A stretch of DNA of 64,000 nt from an uncultured Thalassotalea sp. (GCA_947492575.1 CANLNK010000005.1:186001-250000); one strand, 5' to 3'. Shown: positions 8,662 through 20,819, counted from the first letter of the stretch. Notes: generated by a model from the sequence alone, not told the origin. Made by a program: numbers and translations.

Positions 8662-9591
8662 TTAACCAGTCATGGAGAAGTTGCTTATTCTTTGCGCAAG
8701 TAATTGCTCACCATAGCGCTGCAGAAACTTCTGACCAACTTTTATGCCGTGTTTGTAATCGGCGATGATGTCTTCCTTTGAACTACCGAGCACTTTTGTG
8801 CGTAGTTCCCGCTCTGGGGCGACTTCTAAAATACTGACTTCTTTAGGCGGTGAACGCATAAATTCATCTGTTTTTTGGTACGACGTGCTGTGCTTGTCCA
8901 ATATTTGTAGAAATTTAGGACATCGATTTTTCCCACATAGTAAGGGCTTCAACTTGTTCACCCTGTCTGTCAGCAATTCTGCCGTGTTCGTCGTGGTGCG
9001 AATCGACACAATGTTTTCTCCCCCTAACTGATAAGCCTCAGCTATTGGCAAAGGAGCACTGACACCACCATCTAGAAATTGTTTCGATTTATATAAGTAC
9101 GGAATAGCGCTAGACAGCTTAAGAGCTGGGAGCCAGCCAACCTTATCTGGATCCATTAGCGTGGTTTTAAAACTGTCACTTTGTGACGTAGAAAATCGTA
9201 CCGTGCGCCCTTCGCTATTTATGCTAGCTTGATGCGCATCGAAGGCGTAAAAGGAGTTACTCGCCTGAGCAAAATACCAATCCAAATCCATAATGTGCTT
9301 ATTGCTAAATAACCGCCACGGATTGAAGAACTCTGTTGTGCGAGTTAAGTCTGTAATTAAGCTATAGGCATAGCCGTGTTGTCCGCTGATATAACTGGCA
9401 ATGTTTTGTGCACCAGCAGAGGTTCCAACGAGAATGCTAAATGGGTTGAACCTGGCTATTTGCCAGCTGTCTAGCACGCCAGCGGTAAAGACCCCACGTT
9501 GACCGCCACCTTCTGCAACTAGTGCTAAACCTGCACGTGCTGTTAGCGCATGCTTAGTTTGACGTTTAGCGTGGATAGGTATTGCAGTCAT
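8662..9591 (-). CDS. Patatin-like phospholipase
   Basis: 309 residues. The patatin lipid-hydrolase fold is shown by the oxyanion loop GGGQRG (residues 28-33), the nucleophile elbow G-T-S58-A-G and the dyad aspartate in D174-G-G. It lacks a signal peptide, so it is probably cytoplasmic or membrane-associated, resembling the YjjU type of bacterial patatins. The family cleaves acyl chains from phospholipids; the actual substrate is unknown. It is a single gene followed by the CsrB-like RNA region. A second, unrelated patatin lies at the right end of the window. Confidence 0.9.
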   Translation of the reverse strand: MTAIPIHAKRQTKHALTARAGLALVAEGGGQRGVFTAGVLDSWQIARFNPFSILVGTSAGAQNIASYISGQHGYAYSLITDLTRTTEFFNPWRLFSNKHIMDLDWYFAQASNSFYAFDAHQASINSEGRTVRFSTSQSDSFKTTLMDPDKVGWLPALKLSSAIPYLYKSKQFLDGGVSAPLPIAEAYQLGGENIVSIRTTTNTAELLTDRVNKLKPLLCGKNRCPKFLQILDKHSTSYQKTDEFMRSPPKEVSILEVAPERELRTKVLGSSKEDIIADYKHGIKVGQKFLQRYGEQLLAQRISNFSMTG

Positions 9592-9712
9592 GACTGTCCT
9601 TAATTGCTGATGTTAAGTTCAAGAATGTTAGGATAATGGCAACTGGTGCATAGGTATAATTGAATGTTTTTATAATATGATTCTGTTTTTTAGAATTATG
9701 AAGAACAGATAT

Positions 9713-9742
9713 AAAAAGAGCCGCGGATGCGACTCCTTTTAT
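9713..9742 (-). terminator. Probable terminator downstream of katG
   Basis: On the minus strand a hairpin (AGTCGC-ATCC-GCGGCT with a flanking AAAAGG/CTTTTT extension) is followed by a T-run, about 50 bases past the katG stop. The stem has a G-T pair and one bulge. Confidence 0.55.
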
Positions 9743-9792
9743 TATTCAGTGCTTAGCGATCTGTTATGTTAAGCACTTCTCGATACACGTGA

Positions 9793-12048
<2,256 letters not shown>

Positions 12049-12092
12049 TCACGTAAACTATAGAAGCATTTTAAATTCACCAAAATCGCATT

Positions 12093-12115
12093 AAACTGAA
12101 TATAACATTCAGTTT
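12093..12115. promoter_or_regulatory. Inverted repeat in the katG-oxyR divergent promoter region
   Basis: A perfect 9-bp inverted repeat (AAACTGAAT and ATTCAGTTT, 5-base spacer) lies 13 bases before oxyR. It could be an operator for autoregulation. The four-part OxyR consensus is not complete in the spacer: ATAG at 12025 and CTAT at 12058 have the expected 33-base offset, but the inner quarter-sites do not match. Confidence 0.4.
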
Positions 12116-12127
12116 TTTCAATCATTG

Positions 12128-13039
12128 ATGATCTCTTTAAAACAAATCAATTACATATTAGCAGTCGAGAAGACACTTCACTTTAAAAAGGCCGCAGAGC
12201 TTTGCCATGTATCGCAATCTGCTTTAAGTACCGCGATCAACGAAATGGAAAATCAACTTGGCGTTAAAGTGTTTGAGCGAAACAACAAGCATGTTTTAGT
12301 GACCAATTGCGGGCAGAAAGTGCTTTTTAAAGCGAAAAAAATAAAGCTAGAACTCGATGAGTTAATGCAGCTTTCGCAACTGGAGCAAGCGCCATTGAGC
12401 ACGCCGATGACCATAGGTGTTATTCCCACTGTTGGACCTTATTTGTTGCCGCAGGTATTGCCTGAAGTAAGAAAAAACTATCCTGATTTCAAATTGAAGA
12501 TTATCGAAGCGCAATCACACCAATTGGTTGAAATGGTCAGAGACGGCGACCTTGATGCGGCGATTTTAGCCTTGCCTTACCCTATCGATGGGTTATTGAG
12601 TTTTAAGTTTTGGCAGGAAGACTTTTTCTGGGTAAGCCATAAAGATGAATGCCCAAGTCAGGTTGACGAAATCACTACGAAAGAAATGGAGTTGGATAAG
12701 CTGATGCTACTAAAAGAAGGGCATTGCTTGAAAGATCACGCACTGGCGGCTTGTCAGCAAAAAAGTCTAGCACAAGAATCGAGCTTTGATTCAACCAGCT
12801 TACATACCATCATTCAAATGGTTGCCGGAAAATTAGGAACGACACTAGTGCCCGAGATGGCGCTTCATCAGTTATTACATAACGAATCGGAACTTAGAGC
12901 CCTACATTTAAACGAGTCAGGGCCGCATCGTGAAATTGCCATCATCATACGTCCAAACTTCATCAAAACCGACGATATCATGTTATTAACGGACCAATTT
13001 AGGCAAAGCTTGAGTCATTATCAGAAGCAGAGTAGTTAG
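12128..13039 (+). CDS. oxyR: OxyR, peroxide-sensing LysR regulator
   Basis: 303 residues from the ATG at 12128 (a TTG lies one codon before). N-terminal LysR winged helix (FKKAAELCHVSQSALSTAI), then the substrate-binding domain. The two redox cysteines of OxyR are present in EGHCLKDHALAAC, nine residues apart as in E. coli C199/C208; H2O2 oxidises them to a disulfide and switches the activator on. The divergent position next to katG, a classic target, supports the call. It ends at a bidirectional terminator. Confidence 0.95.
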   Translation: MISLKQINYILAVEKTLHFKKAAELCHVSQSALSTAINEMENQLGVKVFERNNKHVLVTNCGQKVLFKAKKIKLELDELMQLSQLEQAPLSTPMTIGVIPTVGPYLLPQVLPEVRKNYPDFKLKIIEAQSHQLVEMVRDGDLDAAILALPYPIDGLLSFKFWQEDFFWVSHKDECPSQVDEITTKEMELDKLMLLKEGHCLKDHALAACQQKSLAQESSFDSTSLHTIIQMVAGKLGTTLVPEMALHQLLHNESELRALHLNESGPHREIAIIIRPNFIKTDDIMLLTDQFRQSLSHYQKQSS

Positions 13040-13065
13040 ACTCAACAGACCCTAGAGTAAACAAA

Positions 13066-13098
13066 CAAAAAAACGCCAGTATCTACTGGCGTTTTTTT
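13066..13098. terminator. Bidirectional terminator between oxyR and the VOC gene
   Basis: Stem ACGCCAGT/ACTGGCGT (13073-13080 with 13085-13092, 4-base loop) flanked by A-run on the left and T-run on the right, serving the convergent genes on both sides. Confidence 0.9.
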
Positions 13099-13132
13099 GT
13101 TGGTATAGGTGCAATGCACAACGAATTAAGGG

Positions 13133-13663
13133 TTAATCCATTTCGTGTAGCCATGCAGCATGCCTTGGGGCGCGCTTGGTTTCACTCCACTCTTCAATCA
13201 TCAAAGGAGCAACGCGTTTTAATTCCGCATATTGCTCTGGTGTGCCTGTGTTTGCAGCAAGCTCCAAACGGTGGCCGTTAGGATCGAAGAAGTATATTGA
13301 CTTAAATACACCGTGGTTAACAGGGCCAAGTACATCAACACCTTTGCTTTCTAAAAATGATTTTGCATCAACAAGTGCGTCGAAATTCTCGACCTCTAGG
13401 GCGATATGTTGAACCCAAGTTGGCGTATTTTCGTCTCGACCCATTTCAGGTGAGTTTGGAATCTCGAAGAACGCTAAGATGTTACCCATACCAGCATCAA
13501 GGAAAATGTGCATGTATGGATCAGGTGCTTTTGTTGAAGGTACTTCGTTTTCCGCAATAGCTACCGTAAGCTCCATGTTGAGCATTTCTTTATACCAGTC
13601 CACAGTTTGCTTTGCGTCTTTGCAGCGATAGGCAACGTGGTGGAAGCGCTTAAGTTGAATCAT
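13133..13663 (-). CDS. VOC family protein (glyoxalase/dioxygenase fold)
   Basis: 176 residues with two beta-alpha-beta-beta-beta modules. Metal-ligand candidates are in FHHVAYR (residues 7-13), VQHIALEV (about 124-131) and GHRLELAA (E in the last strand), as in extradiol dioxygenases and glyoxalases. It is cytoplasmic. The substrate cannot be told; the C-terminal HAAWLHEMD tail is seen in VOC proteins annotated as catechol-dioxygenase-like. Alone in its transcript. Confidence 0.82.
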   Translation of the reverse strand: MIQLKRFHHVAYRCKDAKQTVDWYKEMLNMELTVAIAENEVPSTKAPDPYMHIFLDAGMGNILAFFEIPNSPEMGRDENTPTWVQHIALEVENFDALVDAKSFLESKGVDVLGPVNHGVFKSIYFFDPNGHRLELAANTGTPEQYAELKRVAPLMIEEWSETKRAPRHAAWLHEMD

Positions 13664-13817
13664 ATTTCTTTAAACCCAAATCACTTAATCAATTTATTGG
13701 CTTATTTTTACCACAAAGCGAGAATTCAACCTAAGCAGCCCTAACATTTAGTTTTAGCCGTGTCGTATGCCTTTAGCTACAGCTGTAACTCTTGGTTTAC
13801 ACCTAAGTTGGAAACGT

Positions 13818-14678
13818 CTAGACCAAGATAACCGTTTTGTCGCCGTTCAAGCAGATACGCTGCTCTGCATGCATTTTGACGGCGTGAGATAAAGCGGTAG
13901 CCTCTAGATCGTGTCCCATATGTACCATCTGATCTATGGTGAAGGTATGGTTTATGGGCTTAACCTCTTGCATGATGATTGGTCCTTCATCGAGGTCAGC
14001 AGTGACGTAATGCGCGGTCGCACCAATAACTTTAACCCCGCGGGCGTGAGCTTGGTGATAAGGTCTAGCACCTTTGAAACTCGGTAAGAAGGAGTGATGA
14101 ATATTAATGGCTTTACCCCGTAATTTTTCACACATATCGTCTGAAAGAATTTGCATGTAGCGCGCTAGAATCAATAAATCAGCTTGATGATCATTAAATA
14201 TCGCCAGCATCTGTGCTTCTTGCTCAGCTTTGGTGTCCTTCGTGATTGGTAAGTGATGGAAAGGGATTTTGTGCCACTCACTGAGCGCCTGACAGTCAGT
14301 ATGATTAGAAACCACTGCAACAATGTCGATTGGCAACACGCCAGCTTTCCATTTTGTTAGTAACGAAACTAAACAATGATCGTCTTTCGATACCGCAATC
14401 ACTACTTTAGGTAGCTGCTCGCGACACGTTAACTGATATTGCATATTTAAAGGCTTTGCGAGGGTATCGATACCTTCTTTAAATTCCTCAATAGGTACAG
14501 TAAGTGATCGGTCATCAAATGCGATACGAGAGAAAAAGGTATCGGTGTAAGGATCACTGTATTGTGCTGTTTCGGTAATAAACGCACCGTGCTCAAATAA
14601 GTTTTGGGTAACTTTGGCTAAAACGCCTGACGTATCTGGACACTGCCAGGTTAAAACATAATGGTTAAATTGCGACAT
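13818..14678 (-). CDS. purU: Formyltetrahydrofolate deformylase
   Basis: 286 residues from the ATG at 14678, which aligns with the family start (NHYVLTWQCPD); longer starts at 14738 (TTG) and 14723 (ATG) would add residues not usual in the family. N-terminal ACT domain (residues 1-80) then a formyl-transferase fold with NIHHSFLPSFKGA (catalytic Asn/His) and TADLDEGPII (catalytic Asp). PurU hydrolyses 10-formyl-THF to formate and THF, balancing one-carbon pools and supplying formate to PurT. Single gene. Confidence 0.94.
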   Translation of the reverse strand: MSQFNHYVLTWQCPDTSGVLAKVTQNLFEHGAFITETAQYSDPYTDTFFSRIAFDDRSLTVPIEEFKEGIDTLAKPLNMQYQLTCREQLPKVVIAVSKDDHCLVSLLTKWKAGVLPIDIVAVVSNHTDCQALSEWHKIPFHHLPITKDTKAEQEAQMLAIFNDHQADLLILARYMQILSDDMCEKLRGKAINIHHSFLPSFKGARPYHQAHARGVKVIGATAHYVTADLDEGPIIMQEVKPINHTFTIDQMVHMGHDLEATALSHAVKMHAEQRICLNGDKTVILV

Positions 14679-14996
14679 TTGGGGGTAACTTCTTTCTGCT
14701 AGTTTTATTTCATCAATGCTCATATCGATGATTTTCAAGGGTATCTTGCCAGTAAAACGAATGTGAAAGCTAGTGTGAAACGTTATAACTAATACCCCAA
14801 AGAACGCCCAGAAAATAAGGGTTTTTGGCTATTTTAGCTATATAGGAAATTAAAAACGGAATTCTTGAGATTAAGATGAAAAATATTCATCTTGGTTTTA
14901 CCTGTAAGACTTTTTGTTCAGTGCCTAAACATGGTATAAAAATGTAAGCAAAAGAATATCAACGCCCCATTAGAACGAAATATTAAGAGACGTTAT

Positions 14997-16883
14997 ATGT
15001 TTTCAAAACTAAAGTTTGCTCACAAGGTGAATCTTGTAGCTGCAGTGTTGTTGGTTTTGGCCCTGTCGATACTTACCATTCGAAATTACAATGCTGTAAA
15101 GCATGAAGTACATCAAAACCTAAGTCATGGCATTACTGAAATCGCCACCTCCGTATCTGGCAATATCGCCAATTGGCTTAATGGTAAGTTGAGTATCGTT
15201 AAATCAATTGCGCAATCGACGGACGCCAACGCAGACGAAGGCAGAATATTCGATATTGTTGTTCAGGCCGACACCTCAGGAGACTTCAAAAATGCCTATG
15301 TGGGTGTTGAAGCAACCGGACAATTTATTCTAGATGACCCTTCCATTCAGCTGCCACCAACCTTTGACGCCCGTCAGCGCCCGTGGTACTCACAGGTTAA
15401 GGAAGAGCGGTTAGCTTCTTTCACTCAGCCTTATGTAGACGTGACCATCAATCAACTGTTGATTTCTGCTGTCGCCCCAATTGAGAAAAATGGTCAGTTT
15501 ATTGGTGTTGCTGGTGGTGACATTTTATTGGACGAAATAGCCAATATCATTAACGACATCGAGTTTCTCGGTCTTGGCTATGCTTATTTAGTCACAGATG
15601 AGGGCAAGATTTTAAGTCATCCGGATTCACAATATGTTGATAAAACAACGCGAGACTTATTGGGCTTCTCACCTGCGCTAACCAGTGAATTCATTGATGT
15701 CGATGAATCTAACCAAATTGTTTCTTTTATTCCTGTTAAAGGTATCTCATCGGTTAACTGGTATTTAGGTGTAGTGCTTGAGCAAGACAAAGCTTATGCA
15801 CCGCTGGCAGAAGCTAGAAATGACGCGCTGATTTTTGGACTTATTAGCGTGATTCTAACGATTGTACTGTTAAATGTAGTACTTACTCAGTTGCTAAGAC
15901 CCGTTAACCAGCTTTCAGATGCTATCAAGGATATTTCTGAAGGTGAGGGCGACCTTACCAAGCGTTTAGAGGTAAATAGCCAAGATGAGATTGGAGAACT
16001 ATCTCTGCACTTTAATGGCTTTATTGACACTATTCATCAGTCGATGATTCAAGTTCAGTCTGTATCAGAGCTACTTAATATGCATATTGGTCAAGTGCGT
16101 GAAAGCGCCACCAATGGCATCGACATGGCGGAACAGCAATTAGCATGTGGTACCCATGTTTCTGCTTCGGTAACCGAACTTACATCGTCAGCTCGTGAGA
16201 TTTCTGCTAATGCTGCTACTGCCTCTGGGCTGACAAGCTCGATGCAAGAGCACTCGCAAGCTAGCGTGGAAGTGCTGGGCGACAACATCGAGTCGATAGA
16301 CAAACTCAAAGGTATCATGGTCGAATCGAGCGTTGAGATTGAAAAACTCAGTGAGGAAACACAGAACATCGGTAACATCCTTGATGTGATCAAAGGGGTT
16401 AGTGCTCAAACCAACTTACTAGCGTTAAATGCTGCGATTGAAGCAGCCCGTGCTGGTGAGGCTGGGCGTGGTTTTTCTGTAGTAGCTGATGAAGTTAGAC
16501 AGCTAGCACAGCGCACTCAAGATGCGACTCAAGAAATTGAATCGATGATCGAAAACTTGCAACAAGGGTCTGAAACTGTAGTTGCGTCGATGACCGAGAA
16601 CCAGCGCAACAGCGAAACAAGTGTTGAGCTTGCACACTTAGCTGGCGATAAAATGCAGCAGGTTATTGCAGCACTTGGCGATGTCGATAGAGAAAACCAT
16701 TCTGTTGCGTCTGCGACTGAACAGCAAGTTAACGTTATTCACTCAATCGATGAAGATATCCTTCAGTTGATGGACTTAAATCAGCAAGGTGTGACTAATT
16801 TGCAACAAACAACAGCCGCTTGTGAAGACTTGCAGACCGCTTACCAAGGTTTAAACGAACTAGTGAGTCAGTTTAAAGTTTAG
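14997..16883 (+). CDS. Methyl-accepting chemotaxis protein (dCache sensor)
   Basis: 628 residues. First membrane helix at about 11-30, a periplasmic double-Cache sensor (about 35-275, with RQRPWYSQ and FTQPYVD ligand-site hallmarks of amino-acid-type dCache), second helix about 278-300, HAMP (about 300-355) and a long cytoplasmic signalling coiled coil with the conserved hairpin tip [20 protein letters not shown]. It sends chemotaxis signals to CheA/CheW. No pentapeptide CheR tether is seen at the C-terminus. Followed by a good terminator, so monocistronic. Confidence 0.95.
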   Translation: MFSKLKFAHKVNLVAAVLLVLALSILTIRNYNAVKHEVHQNLSHGITEIATSVSGNIANWLNGKLSIVKSIAQSTDANADEGRIFDIVVQADTSGDFKNAYVGVEATGQFILDDPSIQLPPTFDARQRPWYSQVKEERLASFTQPYVDVTINQLLISAVAPIEKNGQFIGVAGGDILLDEIANIINDIEFLGLGYAYLVTDEGKILSHPDSQYVDKTTRDLLGFSPALTSEFIDVDESNQIVSFIPVKGISSVNWYLGVVLEQDKAYAPLAEARNDALIFGLISVILTIVLLNVVLTQLLRPVNQLSDAIKDISEGEGDLTKRLEVNSQDEIGELSLHFNGFIDTIHQSMIQVQSVSELLNMHIGQVRESATNGIDMAEQQLACGTHVSASVTELTSSAREISANAATASGLTSSMQEHSQASVEVLGDNIESIDKLKGIMVESSVEIEKLSEETQNIGNILDVIKGVSAQTNLLALNAAIEAARAGEAGRGFSVVADEVRQLAQRTQDATQEIESMIENLQQGSETVVASMTENQRNSETSVELAHLAGDKMQQVIAALGDVDRENHSVASATEQQVNVIHSIDEDILQLMDLNQQGVTNLQQTTAACEDLQTAYQGLNELVSQFKV

Positions 16884-16914
16884 CTTTATTAGCTATTTAC
16901 AGTACTTAAATAAT

Positions 16915-16949
16915 AGCCGTGAAGGGTTAACCGACACGGCTTTTTATTT
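16915..16949 (+). terminator. Terminator after the chemotaxis receptor
   Basis: Stem AGCCGTG/CACGGCT (16915-16921 with 16935-16941) followed by a T-run to 16949. Confidence 0.85.
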
Positions 16950-17039
16950 ATTTTCGCACAGTGTGAAATCAACTAACTATCTCGTCGGTCTTTTCGGTTG
17001 TCTCTAAATTTATTTAAGCAACAGGAAAGTAGTTAAGTT

Positions 17040-17699
17040 ATGAAAAAGCTTGTGTCTATACTGACATTAACGTCGGTTCTCATTTTATCGTCGATCACAT
17101 CAATATCAGCAAGTGCTGCTAAATCAGAGAAAGCTATTGCTGAATCTGCAGATTTAGTTAGCCCATTACTTAATGGTCAGATGGTACCGGAAGTAATCAC
17201 AACGACCATCGATGGTAAAGAGAAGGAATTAAGTGATGTACTTGGTGGTAAAAAGTCTATCCTGTTCTTCTACCGCGGCGGTTGGTGTCCATTCTGTAAT
17301 ACGCAAATGGGACAGTTGAAAGAGATTGAGCCACAACTAAAAGCTATGGGTTTCCAGTTAATCGGTATTTCTACAGATGCGCCTGAGAACTTGAAGCGCA
17401 GCGTTGACAAAATGTCATTGGAATACAAATTGTTATCAGACTTTAACTCAAACGTGAGCCAAGCTTTCGGCCTAGCTTTCTTTACTTCTAAAAAAACAAC
17501 AGATCGCTACCTTGCGGCGATGAACTTAGCTAATCCATTACAAAAGAATGCTGCGGGCGATGAGCGTTTAGTATTGCCAGTGCCTGCTATTTACGTATTC
17601 GATGGTGACGGCCTAGTACAATTTAGCTATGTAAACCCAAACTTCAAAGTACGTTTGCACTCAGATCTGCTATTAAAAGCAGCTAGCTTGGTTAAATAG
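17040..17699 (+). CDS. Secreted peroxiredoxin-like (AhpC/TSA) protein
   Basis: 219 residues with a Sec signal peptide (residues 1-26, ending SASA). Thioredoxin-fold redoxin domain with FYRGGWCPFC (C83, C86), a CxxC instead of the single peroxidatic Cys of classical AhpC; this is the peroxiredoxin-like subgroup. It probably reduces peroxides or shuffles thiols in the periplasm. Start supported by the AGGAAAG Shine-Dalgarno about 10 bases upstream. Next is a META lipoprotein gene 54 bases downstream, possibly in the same transcript. Confidence 0.88.
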   Translation: MKKLVSILTLTSVLILSSITSISASAAKSEKAIAESADLVSPLLNGQMVPEVITTTIDGKEKELSDVLGGKKSILFFYRGGWCPFCNTQMGQLKEIEPQLKAMGFQLIGISTDAPENLKRSVDKMSLEYKLLSDFNSNVSQAFGLAFFTSKKTTDRYLAAMNLANPLQKNAAGDERLVLPVPAIYVFDGDGLVQFSYVNPNFKVRLHSDLLLKAASLVK

Positions 17700-17753
17700 C
17701 CAACTTTCCATTACTATTAACTAGGCTCATAGTTAATAGTAATGGAATAAACA

Positions 17754-18257
17754 ATGACACGACTAAGTCAAATAGTTAATCGAGTATACAAAGCGCGCTT
17801 ATTGTCTTTATTGAGTAGCTTATTGGTAAGTGCACTTATTACGGGATGTAGCGCTATGCAGGAAGGTAAGAGTAATCCATCAGATGTCACCGAAGATGCT
17901 CAGCAACAACTAAATGTTGAACGTTTACTGGGGCAAAAGTGGCGACTCTTGTCTATACAAGCTGAAGGTATTGAAGCGGATGCTTCAGGTACGAAAGTAT
18001 CTTTAGCGTTTAATACAGACAAGCAGCAAGTATATGGTTTCGCCGGCTGTAACAACTATTTTGGTCAATACACTGTTACTGACAATTCATTAGTATTTGG
18101 CTATCTAGGTATGACGCGAAAGATGTGTCATACAGGGATGGAACTTGAAGGAAAGTTCGGCAGATTTATGTCTAAAGTTGCAAGTTATAGTTTTGAAGAA
18201 AATAAATTGCATTTCTACGATAACGAAAAGCGTTTGCTTGCCATATTTGCAAAATAG
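17754..18257 (+). CDS. META domain lipoprotein (HslJ-like)
   Basis: 167 residues. A lipoprotein signal peptide ends in a lipobox LITGC with acylated C32. The rest is a META/DUF306 domain (about residues 55-165) with the typical GFAGCNNYFGQY motif and a second Cys in TRKMCHTGME that may pair with it. Related HslJ proteins are outer-membrane heat-inducible proteins tied to novobiocin resistance; the biochemical role is unknown. The next residues after C32 (SA) predict outer-membrane sorting. Ends at a terminator. Confidence 0.88.
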   Translation: MTRLSQIVNRVYKARLLSLLSSLLVSALITGCSAMQEGKSNPSDVTEDAQQQLNVERLLGQKWRLLSIQAEGIEADASGTKVSLAFNTDKQQVYGFAGCNNYFGQYTVTDNSLVFGYLGMTRKMCHTGMELEGKFGRFMSKVASYSFEENKLHFYDNEKRLLAIFAK

Positions 18258-18296
18258 TTAGACCGCAATAACTTCAATTAAAAACAGTAGTTTAAT

Positions 18297-18330
18297 AACA
18301 CAAAGCCGGATTGTATCCGGCTTTGTGTTA
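18297..18330 (+). terminator. Terminator after the META lipoprotein gene
   Basis: Long perfect stem ACAAAGCCGGA/TCCGGCTTTGT with a 5-base loop; the T-run is poor, so the hairpin itself carries the call. Confidence 0.7.
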
Positions 18331-18435
18331 TCTAGCGCTATTGGAAAATGACAAAAACTAATCGTATCCGGCGTGGGATTAGTTTGGCATGCAGATTTGC
18401 GCCTTGCGGGCCACGCATGATAAATTAGCAACAAC

Positions 18436-18447
18436 TTGTATATACAA
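18436..18447. promoter_or_regulatory. HutC-type operator upstream of hutG
   Basis: A perfect 12-bp palindrome TTGTATATACAA lies 13 bases before the hutG start. HutC, the GntR-family histidine-utilisation repressor released by urocanate, is known to bind TGTATATACA-type palindromes. The site overlaps the expected 5' untranslated region, so binding would block transcription. Confidence 0.75.
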
Positions 18448-18460
18448 TTTGGTGGTGACT

Positions 18461-19261
18461 ATGTCTGAAACTTTTACTTTGATTAAGGGCCGTGTGCCTC
18501 TACTTATCAGTATGCCTCACAATGGCGAAGCTATTCCTGAAGACATCGCCGCCCAAATGACACAGGATGGCCTCTCATCGAGAGATACCGACTGGCACAA
18601 AGATAGACTTTATGACTTCGCTGTCGAGCTTGGTGCATACATTCTTATGCCTAAGTACAGCCGTTATGTGATTGACCTAAATCGTAACCCAAGTGGTGAA
18701 AATTTATACCCGGGTGCTAATAGTACGGAACTATGTCCAACGACTGCTTTTGATTTAGCGCCACTTTATCAAGGCGGTTATACCCCAGATGAGACAGAAG
18801 TTGGCCGCAGAGTCGAGCTTTACTGGCAGCCTTATCATAGTGCTATCCAAGCTACACTTGCTGAGATTAAACAACAACATGGTGGTGCAGTCTTGCTCGA
18901 AGCGCATTCTATTTTGTCTCACGTACCTCGTTTCTTTGAAGGCCGACTACCAGATTTTAATTTTGGTACCTCAGAAGGAAAAACTTGTAGTTCTGCGCTA
19001 ATCGAGGCGGTGGAAAGCATTGATTTCGCACCTTATAGCCAAGTAACAAATGGTCGTTTTAAAGGTGGCTACATAACAAGAGCCTATGGTGAACCAAGCG
19101 AAAATGTACACTCAATTCAACTGGAACTCTCTCAGATTACCTACATGGATGAAGCAACGCTTTCGTACCAAGAAGAAATCGCCGCACAGGTAAAACCTAA
19201 ACTAAAATTACTGGTTGAGACCCTGATAGATTTCGGCGAACAAACGTTTACTCGCCCATAA
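18461..19261 (+). CDS. hutG: N-formylglutamate deformylase
   Basis: 266 residues from ATG 18461, chosen because GGTGGTG precedes it and because upstream codons to 18389 run through the operator. It hydrolyses N-formyl-L-glutamate to glutamate and formate, the last step of the five-step histidine pathway. Family marks: SMPHNGE (metal His), DTDWHKDRLYDFA, DLNRNPSGENLYPG and LLEAHSI. A HutC palindrome sits immediately upstream, and hutF follows 116 bases later in the same direction, so the pair is likely one operon. hutH, hutU and hutI are not in the window. Confidence 0.94.
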   Translation: MSETFTLIKGRVPLLISMPHNGEAIPEDIAAQMTQDGLSSRDTDWHKDRLYDFAVELGAYILMPKYSRYVIDLNRNPSGENLYPGANSTELCPTTAFDLAPLYQGGYTPDETEVGRRVELYWQPYHSAIQATLAEIKQQHGGAVLLEAHSILSHVPRFFEGRLPDFNFGTSEGKTCSSALIEAVESIDFAPYSQVTNGRFKGGYITRAYGEPSENVHSIQLELSQITYMDEATLSYQEEIAAQVKPKLKLLVETLIDFGEQTFTRP

Positions 19262-19377
19262 TCTAATCACGTAAACCCATTACCTAGACATAAAACTGGT
19301 AAGAGGCTTAGTTATTAAATGCTAGCGGAAACACTTAAAGCTCTTAACTAAATGCAGAACACATTTGACGAACTACG

Positions 19378-20778
19378 ATGAAACTATTTGCTGAACATAT
19401 TTTATTGGCCGACGGCTGGCACAAAAATCAATTATTAACCATCGAAAACGGTGTTATTACCGATATTGAAACTGGTGAACATATAACCGCTAAAGCGCTT
19501 GAAGGAACAAGCGAATTTGAGGTGAAAGGCATTGTTATTCCGGGTATGGTTAATTGTCATTCACATGCATTTCAGCGTGCATTTGCAGGCTTTAGTGAAC
19601 AGGGCAGCGAAGGAAATGATAGCTTTTGGACGTGGCGTAACATCATGTACCAATTTCTGTCGCAGCTAACGTCTAAAGACGCTGAGTTGATTGCTCAACA
19701 GCTGTATATTGAGATGCTGCGCAAAGGCTACACGCGGGTAGCAGAATTTCACTATTTGCATCATGACATTGATGGCCAGCCGTATCCTGAACTGGCGCAA
19801 ATGGCCAAAGCTATTTTCAATGCAGCGCAAAGCTCTGGAATGGGATTAACCATGTTACCCGTGCTTTATCGTTTTAGTGGTTTTGGCGAATTAGCACCTA
19901 ATCACGGTCAACGCCGATTTATTAACGACGTTACGCAATTTAATCAATTAGTCGATGACTGCTTTGAATTAGCGGCAAAGAGCTCGAACGCCAATGTAGG
20001 TATTGCACCTCACTCGTTAAGAGCAGTTGATAAAGATTCCTTGGTGGCAGCAGTTGAACATGTTCGCGGTAAAGACCCAAAAGCACCTATCCATATTCAT
20101 ATTGCTGAACAGCAAAAAGAGGTGAATGACTGTTTGACGCACTATGGTAAACGTCCTGTGCAATGGCTATTGGACAATGTAGCGTTAGACGAACACTGGT
20201 GTTTGATTCATGCAACGCATATTGATGAACAAGAGCGTAAAGGCATGATCGCACAAGGTGCAATCGCAGGCATCTGTCCAACGACTGAAGCTAACTTGGG
20301 TGACGGTATTTTCCCAACAACAGAGTTTGTCGCTGAGCACGGCACCATCGCGATTGGTTCTGACAGTCATATCTCTGTTAATCCCGTTGAAGAGCTACGC
20401 TGGCTTGAATATGCTCAGCGCCTTATCAAACAACAGCGCGCAATTCTTGCCGACAACGCAACGCCGTCTGTGGGTCAGTTTTTGTGGCAACAAGCAGCTA
20501 AAGGTGGAGCGCAGAGTACAAGCAGTAACACTGGTGAACTAGCTGTTGGTAAACAAGCCGATTTGCTAGTGTTAGATACTGAAGCATTATCCGTGTATGC
20601 GACAGGTGATCAATACCGTCTTGATAGCTTAACATTTGCTAGCATCGAACAAAGCATTGCAGATGTTATGGTTAACGGCATGTGGGTGGTCGAAAGTGGC
20701 GAGCATCCATTAGCGAAAGAAACACAAAAGCAATTTGCTGATTTACTCGCAAGGCTCTCTGCGAGCACTGCAGACTAG
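19378..20778 (+). CDS. hutF: Formimidoylglutamate deiminase
   Basis: 466 residues, amidohydrolase superfamily. The zinc ligands H61-x-H63 (CHSHAFQRAF), a later IHIAEQQKEV His, LIHATH and the IGSDSHISVNP Asp are visible. HutF deiminates N-formimino-L-glutamate to N-formyl-L-glutamate and ammonia, which HutG then hydrolyses; this defines the Pseudomonas-type branch of histidine breakdown. Cytoplasmic. Both genes fit together, with HutG first. Confidence 0.95.
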   Translation: MKLFAEHILLADGWHKNQLLTIENGVITDIETGEHITAKALEGTSEFEVKGIVIPGMVNCHSHAFQRAFAGFSEQGSEGNDSFWTWRNIMYQFLSQLTSKDAELIAQQLYIEMLRKGYTRVAEFHYLHHDIDGQPYPELAQMAKAIFNAAQSSGMGLTMLPVLYRFSGFGELAPNHGQRRFINDVTQFNQLVDDCFELAAKSSNANVGIAPHSLRAVDKDSLVAAVEHVRGKDPKAPIHIHIAEQQKEVNDCLTHYGKRPVQWLLDNVALDEHWCLIHATHIDEQERKGMIAQGAIAGICPTTEANLGDGIFPTTEFVAEHGTIAIGSDSHISVNPVEELRWLEYAQRLIKQQRAILADNATPSVGQFLWQQAAKGGAQSTSSNTGELAVGKQADLLVLDTEALSVYATGDQYRLDSLTFASIEQSIADVMVNGMWVVESGEHPLAKETQKQFADLLARLSASTAD

Positions 20779-20819
20779 CGTTTAAAACATTTGGGTTTAA
20801 TAAATTAGGGGTTAACTCT

